Notes: generated by a model from the sequence alone, not told the origin. Counted from the stretch's first letter, positions 1 to 7,333 are shown. The stretch: 10,379 bases of DNA from an uncultured Clostridia bacterium (GCA_937894675.1 CALCQO010000035.1:1-10379); one strand, 5' to 3'. Program-made: numbers and translations.

Positions 1-18
1 TGATTATATCTCAACTAA

Positions 19-3000
19 CTCTCGGACTGGTACAAGGATTGGGGGGCAGGTCACACAGCCACCGATGTATCCGGCAATCCTGTTACCGAAACATTCATTA
101 TCACCATCCTGCGGGATACCGATGGCGACAAAATACCCGATACCACTGATACCGATGATGATAATGACGGCATTTTGGATACCCTGGATCCGGAACCCAA
201 GACGCCCGATGTAACCAAGCCGGTTCTCACCCTGAACCCGCCTGGGGATGTGACGGTACTTGAGAAAGAGCCTATTAAAAATATTACCGTCAAAGCGGAG
301 GACAATTCCGGCCTCCCGCCGACAATCACCATGAGCGGCCAGCCTGATGGCATCGTCTGTGAGCAGACCTTTGAAAGCACGGCTGGAACGACCACGGGAT
401 ACATCCAGGGAACGCCTGTCATCCCGCTCTGGGGCGAGATGGAGGAGTCCAGGGATTTCACCATCAGCCTGTCCGCCAAGGACAAAACCACATCGGGCAA
501 TGAGTTGGTGGTATCATTCATCATGACCGTGCTGCGCGATACCGATGGGGACGGCATATCGGATATCAAGGACCTGGATGACGATGGCGATGGCATCCCG
601 GATCTTCAGGAAAACCCCGGCCAGTCCAAGATAGCCGACGCCACCAAACCGACGATTGAGCAATTGAAAGCCAAGACAATTCTGGAAACGGAAACTTTGG
701 CTGAAACAGTAAACGCTTACGATGATTCCATCAATACTCCCACCGTCAGCATCAAGTATCAGCCAGATGGCGTCAGTTACAATCCTGACACGAAACAGAT
801 TGTTGGTACGCCAGAGGTTACCTGGGGCACCACCGCCTATAACCTGCCGGAGGATAGCCGTGTATTCCCCATCCTCATTACCGCGGTGGACACCAATAAC
901 AATATCCAGACCAGCATCTTCATGCTGACGGTGCTGCGCGATACCGATCTGGATGGCATCCCGGATTCCTCCGACCCGGATGATGATAACGACGGCATCC
1001 TGGACGGAGCGGATACAAATCCTAAAGCATTCGACGATCTGACGGTCAGCGTAACCCCCACGGAACAGACCGTGGTGGAAAGCAAACCCATTACCACGCT
1101 GAACATTACCGAGAACAAACCCGCGGAGCAAACCCTTACCTACTCCGGCGGCGCATCCGGCCTTGAGCTGAATGGGACGGCTAATACCATCAGCGGCAGC
1201 CTGACAGGTCTTACCTGGAAGGATGATGCCCATGAGGAGCAGACCATCACCCTCACCATCGATTCCGTGGGCGCCAATGCGGATGATACCGCGCAAAACA
1301 CGGTCACCTTGCATGTACAGCGCGACACCGATGGGGACGGCGATCCCGACATCACCGATCTGGATGATGATGGCGACAACATCCCTGATGTGGACGACCT
1401 TGACCCCAAGGTGCCCGATGAAACCAAACCCACCATCGACGCCATAAGCAATGTGGTGGTTACCCAGGGCAACGCCATTCCCGAAATTACGGTAAAGGCA
1501 AGCGACAATTCCGGCATCGCGCCAGCTATCGCCGTTACAAACCTGCCCGCGGGCGTATCCTTCGACCCGGACACTCTGAAAATAACGGGTACCCCGGAGG
1601 TGACAGAGTGGTTTGGCAATGAGGCCCGCAGTTTCACTGTCACGGTAACCGCCACAGACCTAAGCGGCAATAAAGCCAGCACAATCTTCATCATCACGGT
1701 GAACCGTGACACGGATAATGACGGCATCCCGGATAAAACCGACAAGGACGATGATGGCGACGGCATCCCGGATGTGCTGGACCAGACCCCCAAGGACTTC
1801 ACCCCCCTGGATGTCAAGGTGACGCCTGCGGAACAGACTGTAACCGAAGGCGCGCCCATTGATACCCTGTACATCAATGAGAACAAAAAAGCCACCCAGA
1901 CCCTAACCTACACCGGTGGCGCCAGCGGATTAAGCGTGTCCGAAACGGCCAACACCATAGACGGCGCGCTGACAGGCCTTGCCTGGAGCAACGACGAAAC
2001 AGCCGCCAACTATGAAAGCCAGGTCATTACGGTAGCCATCTCTTCCCGGGGCGTCAGCGATACGGATGTATTCAGCAATGAAGCGACATTCACCGTACAG
2101 CGCGACACCGATGGGGATGGAGAACCTGATGTGACGGATACCGACGATGACGGCGACGGCATCCCGGATGAGATCGATGCCGAAATCAAGATTCCCGATA
2201 AGGTACCGCCCACCATTGACGCGCTGGACGATGTGGATGTTCTGGAAAAAGACCCCATCGTGCCCATCCCGGTAGTAGCCGAGGACGATTCCGGCATCCC
2301 CCCGACGGTGACCATCAGCGGTCAGCCGGAGGGCGTGGTATACAACAAGGACACCAAGTTCATTGAGGGCACACCCGATGTCAGCGACTGGGGTCCCACG
2401 GAAGAAGTACGCGACTTCACCATCAAAGTAAAAGCTGTTGATACCAATGGCAACGAGTATACTGAAGAACTGGTGATGACCGTCTACCGCGACACGGATG
2501 GCGACGGAGATCCCGACGTGACCGACCCGGATGATGACGGGGACACCATCCCCGATGAAACCGACCCCCAGCCCAAGGTTGCCGATACCACCGCGCCGGA
2601 CGCGCCGGTCATCAATCCCGTGTATGAGGACGCCAAAACCATCACCGGCACAGGTGAGCCGGGCGCTACCGTGGTTGTCACCTATCCTGACGGCAGCACC
2701 CAGGAAACCGTTGTGAATACCGACGGCACCTGGACGGTTACCCCGGTAATCCCCCTCAAGCCCGGTGACAAGATTACCGCCAACCAGACGGACGCCGCGG
2801 GCAACACCAGCAAGGACGCGCAAACCACCATGCAAACCTATCCCATCCCGCAAGCGCCTGTGGTGAACCCCGTGCGCGAAGGGGATAAAACCATCACCGG
2901 TACCGGTGAGCCCGGAGCCGTGATTACCGTCACCTACCCCAACGGCTCCACCCAGACGACCACCGTGAAAACGGACGGCACCTGGAGCCTGACGCCGACC

Positions 3001-3360
3001 GCGGCCTTGAAGGCGGGGGATACCATCAAGGTGACCCAGACCAACAGCCGTGGGGATACAAGCGAACCTGCCATCGTTAAGGTACTTCCTGCCCTGGAGG
3101 CTCCAGCCCTCGTCCTGCCGATGCTGCATGCCAGCTTTGAGGGCACCAACCTGGTAGCGGGCACGGGTACGCCCAAATCCATTATCACCCTCACCCTGCC
3201 TGATGGCACCATCCGAACTGCTGAAACCAGCGAACAGGGCACCTGGCTCATCGCCGGCGACAATGAACTGGCCGCGGGGGACATCATCACAGCCTACGCT
3301 GCCCTGGAAGGGAAACAGACCCCGGAAGTGATGATTGTGGTATTGCCAGGCGGTATGTAA
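19..3360 (+). CDS. Large secreted repeat protein with TSP3-like and Ig-like domains (5'-partial)
   Basis: About 1113 residues in an open frame that begins after a stop at 16-18. There is no ATG or GTG with a ribosome binding site near the start, and homologous repeat sequence is readable from about position 58, so the N-terminus is missing. Seven Asp-rich units of the DTDGDGIPD type match the thrombospondin type 3/calcium-binding repeat. They alternate with domains of about 100 residues: class A (putative Ig/cadherin-like, with P-x-I and GTPxV motifs) and class B (VTPxEQTV and TYxGGASGL motifs). The order is A-tail, T1, A, T2, A, T3, B, T4, A, T5, B, T6, A, T7, then three Big_6-type Ig domains (GTGEPGA, YPDGST, DGTW). 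The composition is typical of a cell-surface adhesin or structural protein stiffened by calcium. No LPXTG motif, C-terminal membrane segment or SLH domain is present; the protein ends in VLPGGM just before a terminator. The exact function is not deducible. The family type is confident; the adhesin role is inferred. Confidence 0.85.
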   Translation, partial: LSDWYKDWGAGHTATDVSGNPVTETFIITILRDTDGDKIPDTTDTDDDNDGILDTLDPEPKTPDVTKPVLTLNPPGDVTVLEKEPIKNITVKAEDNSGLPPTITMSGQPDGIVCEQTFESTAGTTTGYIQGTPVIPLWGEMEESRDFTISLSAKDKTTSGNELVVSFIMTVLRDTDGDGISDIKDLDDDGDGIPDLQENPGQSKIADATKPTIEQLKAKTILETETLAETVNAYDDSINTPTVSIKYQPDGVSYNPDTKQIVGTPEVTWGTTAYNLPEDSRVFPILITAVDTNNNIQTSIFMLTVLRDTDLDGIPDSSDPDDDNDGILDGADTNPKAFDDLTVSVTPTEQTVVESKPITTLNITENKPAEQTLTYSGGASGLELNGTANTISGSLTGLTWKDDAHEEQTITLTIDSVGANADDTAQNTVTLHVQRDTDGDGDPDITDLDDDGDNIPDVDDLDPKVPDETKPTIDAISNVVVTQGNAIPEITVKASDNSGIAPAIAVTNLPAGVSFDPDTLKITGTPEVTEWFGNEARSFTVTVTATDLSGNKASTIFIITVNRDTDNDGIPDKTDKDDDGDGIPDVLDQTPKDFTPLDVKVTPAEQTVTEGAPIDTLYINENKKATQTLTYTGGASGLSVSETANTIDGALTGLAWSNDETAANYESQVITVAISSRGVSDTDVFSNEATFTVQRDTDGDGEPDVTDTDDDGDGIPDEIDAEIKIPDKVPPTIDALDDVDVLEKDPIVPIPVVAEDDSGIPPTVTISGQPEGVVYNKDTKFIEGTPDVSDWGPTEEVRDFTIKVKAVDTNGNEYTEELVMTVYRDTDGDGDPDVTDPDDDGDTIPDETDPQPKVADTTAPDAPVINPVYEDAKTITGTGEPGATVVVTYPDGSTQETVVNTDGTWTVTPVIPLKPGDKITANQTDAAGNTSKDAQTTMQTYPIPQAPVVNPVREGDKTITGTGEPGAVITVTYPNGSTQTTTVKTDGTWSLTPTAALKAGDTIKVTQTNSRGDTSEPAIVKVLPALEAPALVLPMLHASFEGTNLVAGTGTPKSIITLTLPDGTIRTAETSEQGTWLIAGDNELAAGDIITAYAALEGKQTPEVMIVVLPGGM
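112..2577 (+). repeat. Seven thrombospondin-type-3-like calcium-binding units
   Basis: Units of 90 bases (30 residues) start at 112, 535, 937, 1321, 1705, 2101 and 2488, so they recur every 384 to 423 bases. Each has the form RDTDxDGxPDxxDxDDDxDxIPD followed by a short Pro/Lys linker. Regularly spaced Asp side chains in such units bind calcium in characterised TSP3 proteins. The DNA of the units is also similar (gataccgatggcgac-like cores), which makes the region prone to recombination and misassembly. Confidence 0.85.
2590..3357 (+). repeat. Three tandem Big_6-type bacterial Ig domains
   Basis: Three tandem domains run from about 2590, 2842 and 3091. The first two share ITGTGEPGA, VTYPxGST and TDGTW and are clear Big_6-like modules. 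The third keeps GTGTP, LPDGT and QGTW but is more diverged. Such domains usually form a stalk or spacer in exported proteins. Confidence 0.75.
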
Positions 3361-3401
3361 TCCTGTTCCACGAAACAACTGGAAAACCAACCAATCGCAA
3401 C

Positions 3402-3432
3402 GAAGACCCCGGCACCCGCCGGGGTCTTCCCT
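3402..3432 (+). terminator. Intrinsic terminator after the repeat protein
   Basis: A perfect 12-bp stem (3402-3413 with 3418-3429) encloses a 4-base loop and lies 41 bases after the stop codon of the repeat protein. The following T content is modest (ccctttg), but stem strength and position support termination. It also confirms that the VLPGGM end is the natural C-terminus. Confidence 0.8.
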
Positions 3433-3434
3433 TT

Positions 3435-3470
3435 GCATAAGAAACCCTGCCTCTTTTAAAGAAGGCAGGG
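3435..3470 (-). terminator. Terminator for the TetR gene
   Basis: Read on the minus strand, a 7-bp GC-rich stem (3470-3464 with 3451-3445) has a partly paired A/T-rich interior and is followed by tttctt. It lies 26 bases after the stop codon of the minus-strand regulator. Together with the plus-strand hairpin beside it, it separates two convergent genes. Confidence 0.65.
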
Positions 3471-3496
3471 CTCGAATGGCTGCATGTACAGGGAAT

Positions 3497-4090
3497 TTAC
3501 TTCGTTTCCGGCATGGTCAGAAAGCTGGAGATGCCGTACATCAGGAACTTGCTGGCCATCTTGGCAAGCTCTTCCGGCGTTTCCTGCAGGTTGGTGGAGA
3601 TCCATTTCTCCATGATGCCCATGTTGGTAAAGGTGACAAAGGAGTGGATATAGTCCAGCGTGGAGGGATCCAGGTGATCGGCCATCTTTTTCCATTCCTC
3701 AATCAGCACGCCCCGGTAGATGTCCGCCACCTTGTGCAGGAACGCTTTGTTGCCGTACTTGCCAAAGAGCACCTTGCTCAGCTTCCTGTGGTGATAGACC
3801 ACCTCATAAGCACGCTTGAGCAGCTCGCCGCTGGGCAGATACTCATTGGCGCTGGCGATGGCTTGCACCAATTCCTCATACAGCGCGTTCTCAATCTGCT
3901 CCAGCAGGTCGTATACATCCTTATAGTACATATAGAAGGTGCTGCGGTGCACATCCGCCTTCAGACACACCATGGAAATGGTAATCTTGTTGATGGGCAG
4001 CTCCTCAAGCAGGGACAGCAAACTTTCCTGCAGAGCGCTGCGCGTATACCGCACGCGGCGGCTTTCCCGGGCTGGGGATTCATTGGCCAT
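3497..4090 (-). CDS. TetR/AcrR-family transcriptional regulator
   Basis: A 197-residue cytoplasmic DNA-binding repressor candidate. Residues about 12-58 form the TetR N-terminal helix-turn-helix, with the recognition end reading ADVHRSTFYMYYKD, a close match to the family signature. The rest is a helical ligand-binding/dimerisation domain resembling the C-terminal region of DhaS-like Clostridia regulators (TetR_C_7/8 type). I chose the ATG at 4090 because GAGGTG lies at 4102-4097, six bases upstream; a GTG at 4099 would add three residues but overlaps that ribosome binding site. It is divergent from the exported protein at 4405 and convergent with the repeat protein. TetR regulators commonly repress themselves and a divergent neighbour, so the exported-protein gene is the likeliest target. 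The inducer is unknown. Confidence 0.9.
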   Translation of the reverse strand: MANESPARESRRVRYTRSALQESLLSLLEELPINKITISMVCLKADVHRSTFYMYYKDVYDLLEQIENALYEELVQAIASANEYLPSGELLKRAYEVVYHHRKLSKVLFGKYGNKAFLHKVADIYRGVLIEEWKKMADHLDPSTLDYIHSFVTFTNMGIMEKWISTNLQETPEELAKMASKFLMYGISSFLTMPETK

Positions 4091-4096
4091 ACTTGT

Positions 4097-4102
4097 CACC
4101 TC
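4097..4102 (-). promoter_or_regulatory. RBS of the TetR gene, inside a small inverted repeat
   Basis: GAGGTG on the minus strand is six bases upstream of the ATG at 4090 and decides the start. The motif is exactly the loop of an inverted repeat, CTTGT (4092-4096) and ACAAG (4103-4107). This could fold in mRNA with the RBS in the loop, or act as a DNA operator. Confidence 0.65.
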
Positions 4103-4168
4103 ACAAGACTTTGACTGTGTGTCGGATTAATGTCCGGATGCGACAGAAACAGTCATATTGTTTTATTC

Positions 4169-4197
4169 ATGGTAATGTATTTCATTGAATTCGTCAA
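4169..4197 (-). promoter_or_regulatory. Candidate promoter of the TetR gene
   Basis: On the minus strand, TTGACG (4197-4192) is a 5/6 match to the -35 box. A 17-base spacer separates it from TACCAT (4174-4169), a 4/6 match to the -10 box. The region is A/T-rich compared with the genes. A 5-bp inverted repeat, ATTCA (4165-4169) and TGAAT (4186-4190), spans it and could be part of an autoregulatory operator, though such short arms may be chance. Confidence 0.45.
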
Positions 4198-4361
4198 TAA
4201 AAAATCAGCGGAGAATACCTATCCGGAACAATCCGGGAATGCATGCTGACGGCAACTTTGAAAATATGTCAGGCTTTGTAGGGCTCTCCGGTATGAGTAA
4301 AATTATTTCCCAGCGTCTCTGTCATGCAATAAACAAACGCGGCCGTACGTTATATGGGTAC

Positions 4362-4375
4362 ACTGTAGTAACAGT
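4362..4375. promoter_or_regulatory. Candidate operator palindrome upstream of the exported-protein gene
   Basis: ACTGT-agta-ACAGT is a perfect 14-base dyad (5-bp arms, 4-base centre) lying 29 bases before the ATG at 4405, where a repressor could block initiation. The divergent TetR protein is the obvious candidate binder. This is inference from position and symmetry only. Confidence 0.3.
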
Positions 4376-4404
4376 ATTTCACGATCACGAAAGAAGGTAC
4401 TTGT

Positions 4405-5382
4405 ATGAGAAAGTTACTGTCCCTGATATGTGCAGCGGCGCTGATGCTTTCCGCCGTTCCGGCAATCGCGTCCGTTACCGACAACATTGCCGTTGAGCAG
4501 GTAAAGGGGGAAATGACCTACAACACAAGCATTCCCTACAATCCGGTGCTCAACATTACCAACCTTAGCCCCCATGATGTCTCCGTCACAGTGGAAGTCT
4601 ATGATGAATTGGCCAAACTAACGGTGCATACAACCCATGTTGTGATTCCCGCCGGCGCCCAGCCTGTTACCATCAACGGTTTTGTTTATAAGCAGCTGGC
4701 CAACGAAGGGCAGATCAATACCTACCGCTACCGCGTTACCTCCGCCAATGGCTTTAAGGAGAATTTCTACTCCGCCCAGATTATGCACATCGACAAAACC
4801 ACCAAACAGCCCTACTATGTGCAGGTGCACAATGCCTACTATCCCCGCAACAGCGTATCTTCCTTCGGCCCCCAGTTCCGCGTGCTGACGCCGGATTTAA
4901 CCAAGGAATGGTACATGTTCACCCCCATCAACCTGGCGCAGCAAGGCCGGCAGACCATCACGCTGGTGGGCGGCAATATGTATGAGGTGGGCGAAGTCTA
5001 TGTGGATGTAGCCGGGGATACCGTCACCGTCAGCTACCATTACTTCTATGACGGACAGACCAACAAGATCGACGCGGTGGGCGAGTTCCTGTACTTCTTC
5101 ACCGACTACGGCTCCATCACCACGGTAGACCACAAAAAGCTGCCCGCGATCTTCCAGTTCAACCAGCCCTTCAGCATCATCAACCAGCTGGGCGGCGACA
5201 CCAATGTGCTGATGTTTGTGCGCAACACCGAATCCTTCTACCGCTTCCCCACCCCCGACCAGCAGCTGCAGCGCAATTACCCCAACTCCGACGCCCGCAA
5301 CGCCCAGCGCTGGGACATGCTGACCATGATGGACCCCATCCCCGGACTGGTCTTGGTCAATGACCATAACTACGCGAACTAA
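4405..5382 (+). CDS. Exported protein of unknown function (325 aa)
   Basis: The N-terminus MRKLLSLICAAALMLSAVPA plus IA is a clear signal peptide, with likely signal-peptidase-I cleavage between A22 and S23. There is no lipobox, cell-wall anchor or later membrane segment, so the mature protein (about 303 residues) is probably secreted. The first half (residues about 35-125) has alternating hydrophobic/polar strands like a beta-sandwich (NITNLSPHDVSVTVEVYDEL). The second half is rich in aromatic residues (YYVQVHNAYYPRN, YHYFYDG, YFFTDYG). I recognise no catalytic motif or family. The start is supported by AGAAGG at 4392-4397, seven bases upstream. It is a single-gene unit, divergent from the TetR regulator and closed by a strong terminator. 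A carbohydrate- or surface-binding role is possible but unproven. Confidence 0.85.
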   Translation: MRKLLSLICAAALMLSAVPAIASVTDNIAVEQVKGEMTYNTSIPYNPVLNITNLSPHDVSVTVEVYDELAKLTVHTTHVVIPAGAQPVTINGFVYKQLANEGQINTYRYRVTSANGFKENFYSAQIMHIDKTTKQPYYVQVHNAYYPRNSVSSFGPQFRVLTPDLTKEWYMFTPINLAQQGRQTITLVGGNMYEVGEVYVDVAGDTVTVSYHYFYDGQTNKIDAVGEFLYFFTDYGSITTVDHKKLPAIFQFNQPFSIINQLGGDTNVLMFVRNTESFYRFPTPDQQLQRNYPNSDARNAQRWDMLTMMDPIPGLVLVNDHNYAN

Positions 5383-5422
5383 CGAACGCCAGATGTAAAC
5401 CACAGGTATAAACCGCAAAAGA

Positions 5423-5464
5423 AAAGCCGCGCAGCTTCTCATAGGCTGCGCGGCTTTATGTTTT
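5423..5464. terminator. Bidirectional intrinsic terminator
   Basis: A perfect 13-bp stem (5423-5435 with 5445-5457) encloses a 9-base loop. On the plus strand it is followed by atgtttt, and on the minus strand by cttttcttttg. It lies between two convergent units, the exported protein ending at 5382 and the ABC operon ending at 5468, and can serve both. Confidence 0.85.
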
Positions 5465-5467
5465 GTG

Positions 5468-6316
5468 TTATCCCTTCACAGCGCCCGCTGTCAAGCCGGC
5501 GACAAACTGTTTGGACATGGACAGGTAGAGAATCAGCACAGGCAGGGCCGACATGGTCAGCAGCGCGAACACCTTGGGCCAGTCGGTTGCGTACTGCCCC
5601 TGCAGTTTGGTGACAGCCAGCAGTACGGTTTTTACCTCTTCTCTTGTGATAAAGATGAGGGGGAACCACAGGTCGTTCCAGATGGGCACCAGGTTGTAAA
5701 TGGCGACGGTGGCCAACGCGGGCTTGATCAGCGGCAGCACGATGCTGTGGTAGATTTTAAAGCGCTTGGCGCCGTCAATATAGGCGGCTTCATATAAGTC
5801 CGCGGGCAGGTTGCGGATAAACTCCGTCAGTACAAAGATGGCGATGGGCAGGCCCATGGCGATATACACCAGCAGCAGCGACCACAGGGTGTTGAGGAGC
5901 CTCATGATTTTCATCAACTCAAGCAGCCGGATGGTGGCGATCTTGATGGGCAGCATCATGCCGATGATAAAGAAGTAATAGGTAATTCTCGCGACCTTTG
6001 CCTTCCAGTGCGCCAGGGCATAGGCGGCCAGGGAGCCCAGCAGCAGAATCATCGTCAGGGAGCCTACCACCACCACGATGCTGTTGGCGAAATAGCGGAA
6101 AAAGTTGCTGTCGCTCATTACATAGGTGTAATTGTCCAGGGTGGGGCTCAGCGGCAGCCCGAAGGGGTCCCGGAAGAGGTTCATCCGGTCTTTCAGGCTG
6201 TTGGAGACCAACAGGAAGATGGGGAACAGGGAAATCAGGCACCAGACAATCATGATGATGTGGGAGGGGATGTGCATACGGGAAAGCCGTAAGCTGCTCG
6301 TCTTTTGCTTTTCCAT
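5468..6316 (-). CDS. ABC sugar transporter permease, MalG/AraQ-like
   Basis: A 282-residue inner-membrane permease of the CUT1 carbohydrate-uptake family, normal in length for MalG-type subunits, with about six hydrophobic segments (the first near residues 18-38, others near 78-102, 112-128, 145-165, 200-220 and 248-266). The EAA loop that docks on the ATPase starts at residue 176 (EAAYIDGAKRFKIYHSIVLP) and keeps the canonical EAA and DGA residues. It is the last gene of the operon. Its ATG follows the upstream permease's stop by only three bases, and its ribosome binding site (GGAAAGGAG) overlaps the end of that gene, so translation is likely coupled. No ATPase gene is present here; a shared MsmX-like ATPase is usual for such operons. 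The substrate is unknown. Confidence 0.95.
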   Translation of the reverse strand: MEKQKTSSLRLSRMHIPSHIIMIVWCLISLFPIFLLVSNSLKDRMNLFRDPFGLPLSPTLDNYTYVMSDSNFFRYFANSIVVVVGSLTMILLLGSLAAYALAHWKAKVARITYYFFIIGMMLPIKIATIRLLELMKIMRLLNTLWSLLLVYIAMGLPIAIFVLTEFIRNLPADLYEAAYIDGAKRFKIYHSIVLPLIKPALATVAIYNLVPIWNDLWFPLIFITREEVKTVLLAVTKLQGQYATDWPKVFALLTMSALPVLILYLSMSKQFVAGLTAGAVKG

Positions 6317-6319
6317 GGC

Positions 6320-7255
6320 TTACTCCTTTCCCTGCGTCGCGCGCAGTGTGGGGATAACCCCGGCCAGCAGCATCAGGAATACCGAGGTGGAGATGGCCGC
6401 GCCGATGCCTGGGGTGGGGATGCCGACGGGATGCTCGCCCGCGATGCCGTAGCGGTAGAACAAGGTGCCAATCAGGTCTGTCGCGTAGCTGGGCTGGCCG
6501 TCCGGGCCTGTCATGGTGTAGACGATGTCAAAGGCGTTAAAGTTGTTCACAAAGGTTAGGATGGCGATCATGCCCACAACCGGCATGATGATGGGCAATT
6601 TAATGTAGCGGAAGGTCTGCCAACCGTTGCAGCCCTCGATGTCGGCGGCTTCCAGCACATCCTCGGACACGCCTTGCAGCCCGGCGACAAACATCATGGT
6701 GGGGATGCCCACCCATTGCCAGACGGATACCAGGGAAACCACGCTCAGCGCGGTATTGGCGTCGCCCAGCCAGGGATGCACCAGGAAATTCAGCCCCATA
6801 TCTTTCAGGGCGTAGCCGCCAAACTGGGGGTTCAGCAGCATTTTGAACAGGTAGCCCGTTACCATCACGGCGATGGTGACGGGAAGAAAGGTGATGGTCT
6901 GGTAGAAAGGGCGCCCCTTCATGGTGCGGTTGGTCAGGATCACCGCGAACAGCATGCCCAGCACGTTCTGCAGCAGCATGTGGAAGGCAAAGAATATCCA
7001 GGTGTTGCCAAAGGCGTTCCAGAAGCGTTTGCTGTACACCTCATCGGTGAACAGGTTGATATAGTTCTGGAACCCCACATAGGTGCGCGCTGAAGTTGTA
7101 CCCTCGTAAAAGCTGATGCGGATGGAGTCCAGCATGGGGTAGGCCATGAACAGCGTGTACAGGACCAGCGCCGGCAATAGATACCAAATCCAGTACCGGC
7201 CGCCCGGGTTGATGCTTCCTCCTCCCCTGAGGACGGGTTGCTTTGTTTTCTGCAT
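6320..7255 (-). CDS. ABC sugar transporter permease, MalF/UgpA-like
   Basis: A 311-residue partner permease of the CUT1 family. It has an N-terminal hydrophobic segment (residues about 22-42), a periplasmic-type loop, then further membrane segments. The EAA loop begins at residue 202 (EAADIEGCNGWQTFRYIKLP). Here the usual DGA is EGC, a mild departure in a motif that normally contacts the ATPase. The start at 7255 is preceded by GGAGGG at proper spacing. It lies 78 bases after the binding-protein gene, with an intrinsic terminator in the gap, and directly before the MalG-like gene. The heterodimer of the two permeases forms the channel for a sugar or oligosaccharide delivered by the binding protein. 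Confidence 0.95.
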   Translation of the reverse strand: MQKTKQPVLRGGGSINPGGRYWIWYLLPALVLYTLFMAYPMLDSIRISFYEGTTSARTYVGFQNYINLFTDEVYSKRFWNAFGNTWIFFAFHMLLQNVLGMLFAVILTNRTMKGRPFYQTITFLPVTIAVMVTGYLFKMLLNPQFGGYALKDMGLNFLVHPWLGDANTALSVVSLVSVWQWVGIPTMMFVAGLQGVSEDVLEAADIEGCNGWQTFRYIKLPIIMPVVGMIAILTFVNNFNAFDIVYTMTGPDGQPSYATDLIGTLFYRYGIAGEHPVGIPTPGIGAAISTSVFLMLLAGVIPTLRATQGKE

Positions 7256-7276
7256 GGTCTTCCCTCCTGCTTGGAT

Positions 7277-7309
7277 AAAAAGCCGGGAGCCGGTTGAACG
7301 GCCCCCGGC
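7277..7309 (-). terminator. Intra-operon terminator between binding protein and permeases
   Basis: Read on the minus strand, an 11-bp stem (7309-7299 with 7292-7282, including one G-U pair) with a 6-base loop is followed by TTTTT. The G-U pair becomes an A-C mismatch on the other strand, which supports minus-strand function. It lies just after the binding-protein stop and can lower permease transcription relative to the binding protein. Confidence 0.8.
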
Positions 7310-7333
7310 GGTTAATGGTCTTTCAGTTAGGGG

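Larger units (their letters stand above)
4091..4404. other. Divergent regulatory region between TetR and exported protein
   Basis: This is a 314-base gene-free stretch, more A/T-rich than its flanks. It holds the candidate TetR promoter, short inverted repeats at 4092-4107 and 4362-4375, and the heptamer TACTTGT beside both start codons (4090-4096 and 4398-4404). I could not identify a convincing -35/-10 pair for the plus-strand gene. No RNA gene is recognisable. An open frame crossing into the exported-protein gene from 4185 lacks a ribosome binding site. Confidence 0.55.

Noticed and set aside
175..177. TTG as the start of the repeat protein
   Set aside because: It lies inside a TSP3 unit with no RBS, while homologous sequence continues upstream to about position 58.
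112..2577. Regular repeats as a CRISPR-like array
   Set aside because: The period of about 390 bases and the conserved coding frame show protein-domain repeats.
3346..3357. LPGGM end as a degenerate sortase motif
   Set aside because: There is no Thr-Gly after it, no hydrophobic segment and no positive tail.
1930..3438. Long minus-strand open frame antisense to the repeat protein (and similar ones at 514-1314 and 1140-1895)
   Set aside because: It follows the codon bias of the repeat-rich sense gene, has no RBS, and gives Gly/His- or Ser-rich low-complexity protein.
4097..4099. GTG start for the TetR gene
   Set aside because: It overlaps the GAGGTG ribosome binding site that fits the ATG at 4090.
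3335..4114. Plus-strand open frame across the TetR gene
   Set aside because: It overlaps the end of the repeat protein and two terminators, and is antisense to a well-supported regulator.
4185..4496. Small open frame leading into the exported-protein gene
   Set aside because: There is no RBS, it overlaps the signal-peptide gene in another frame, and its composition is not protein-like.
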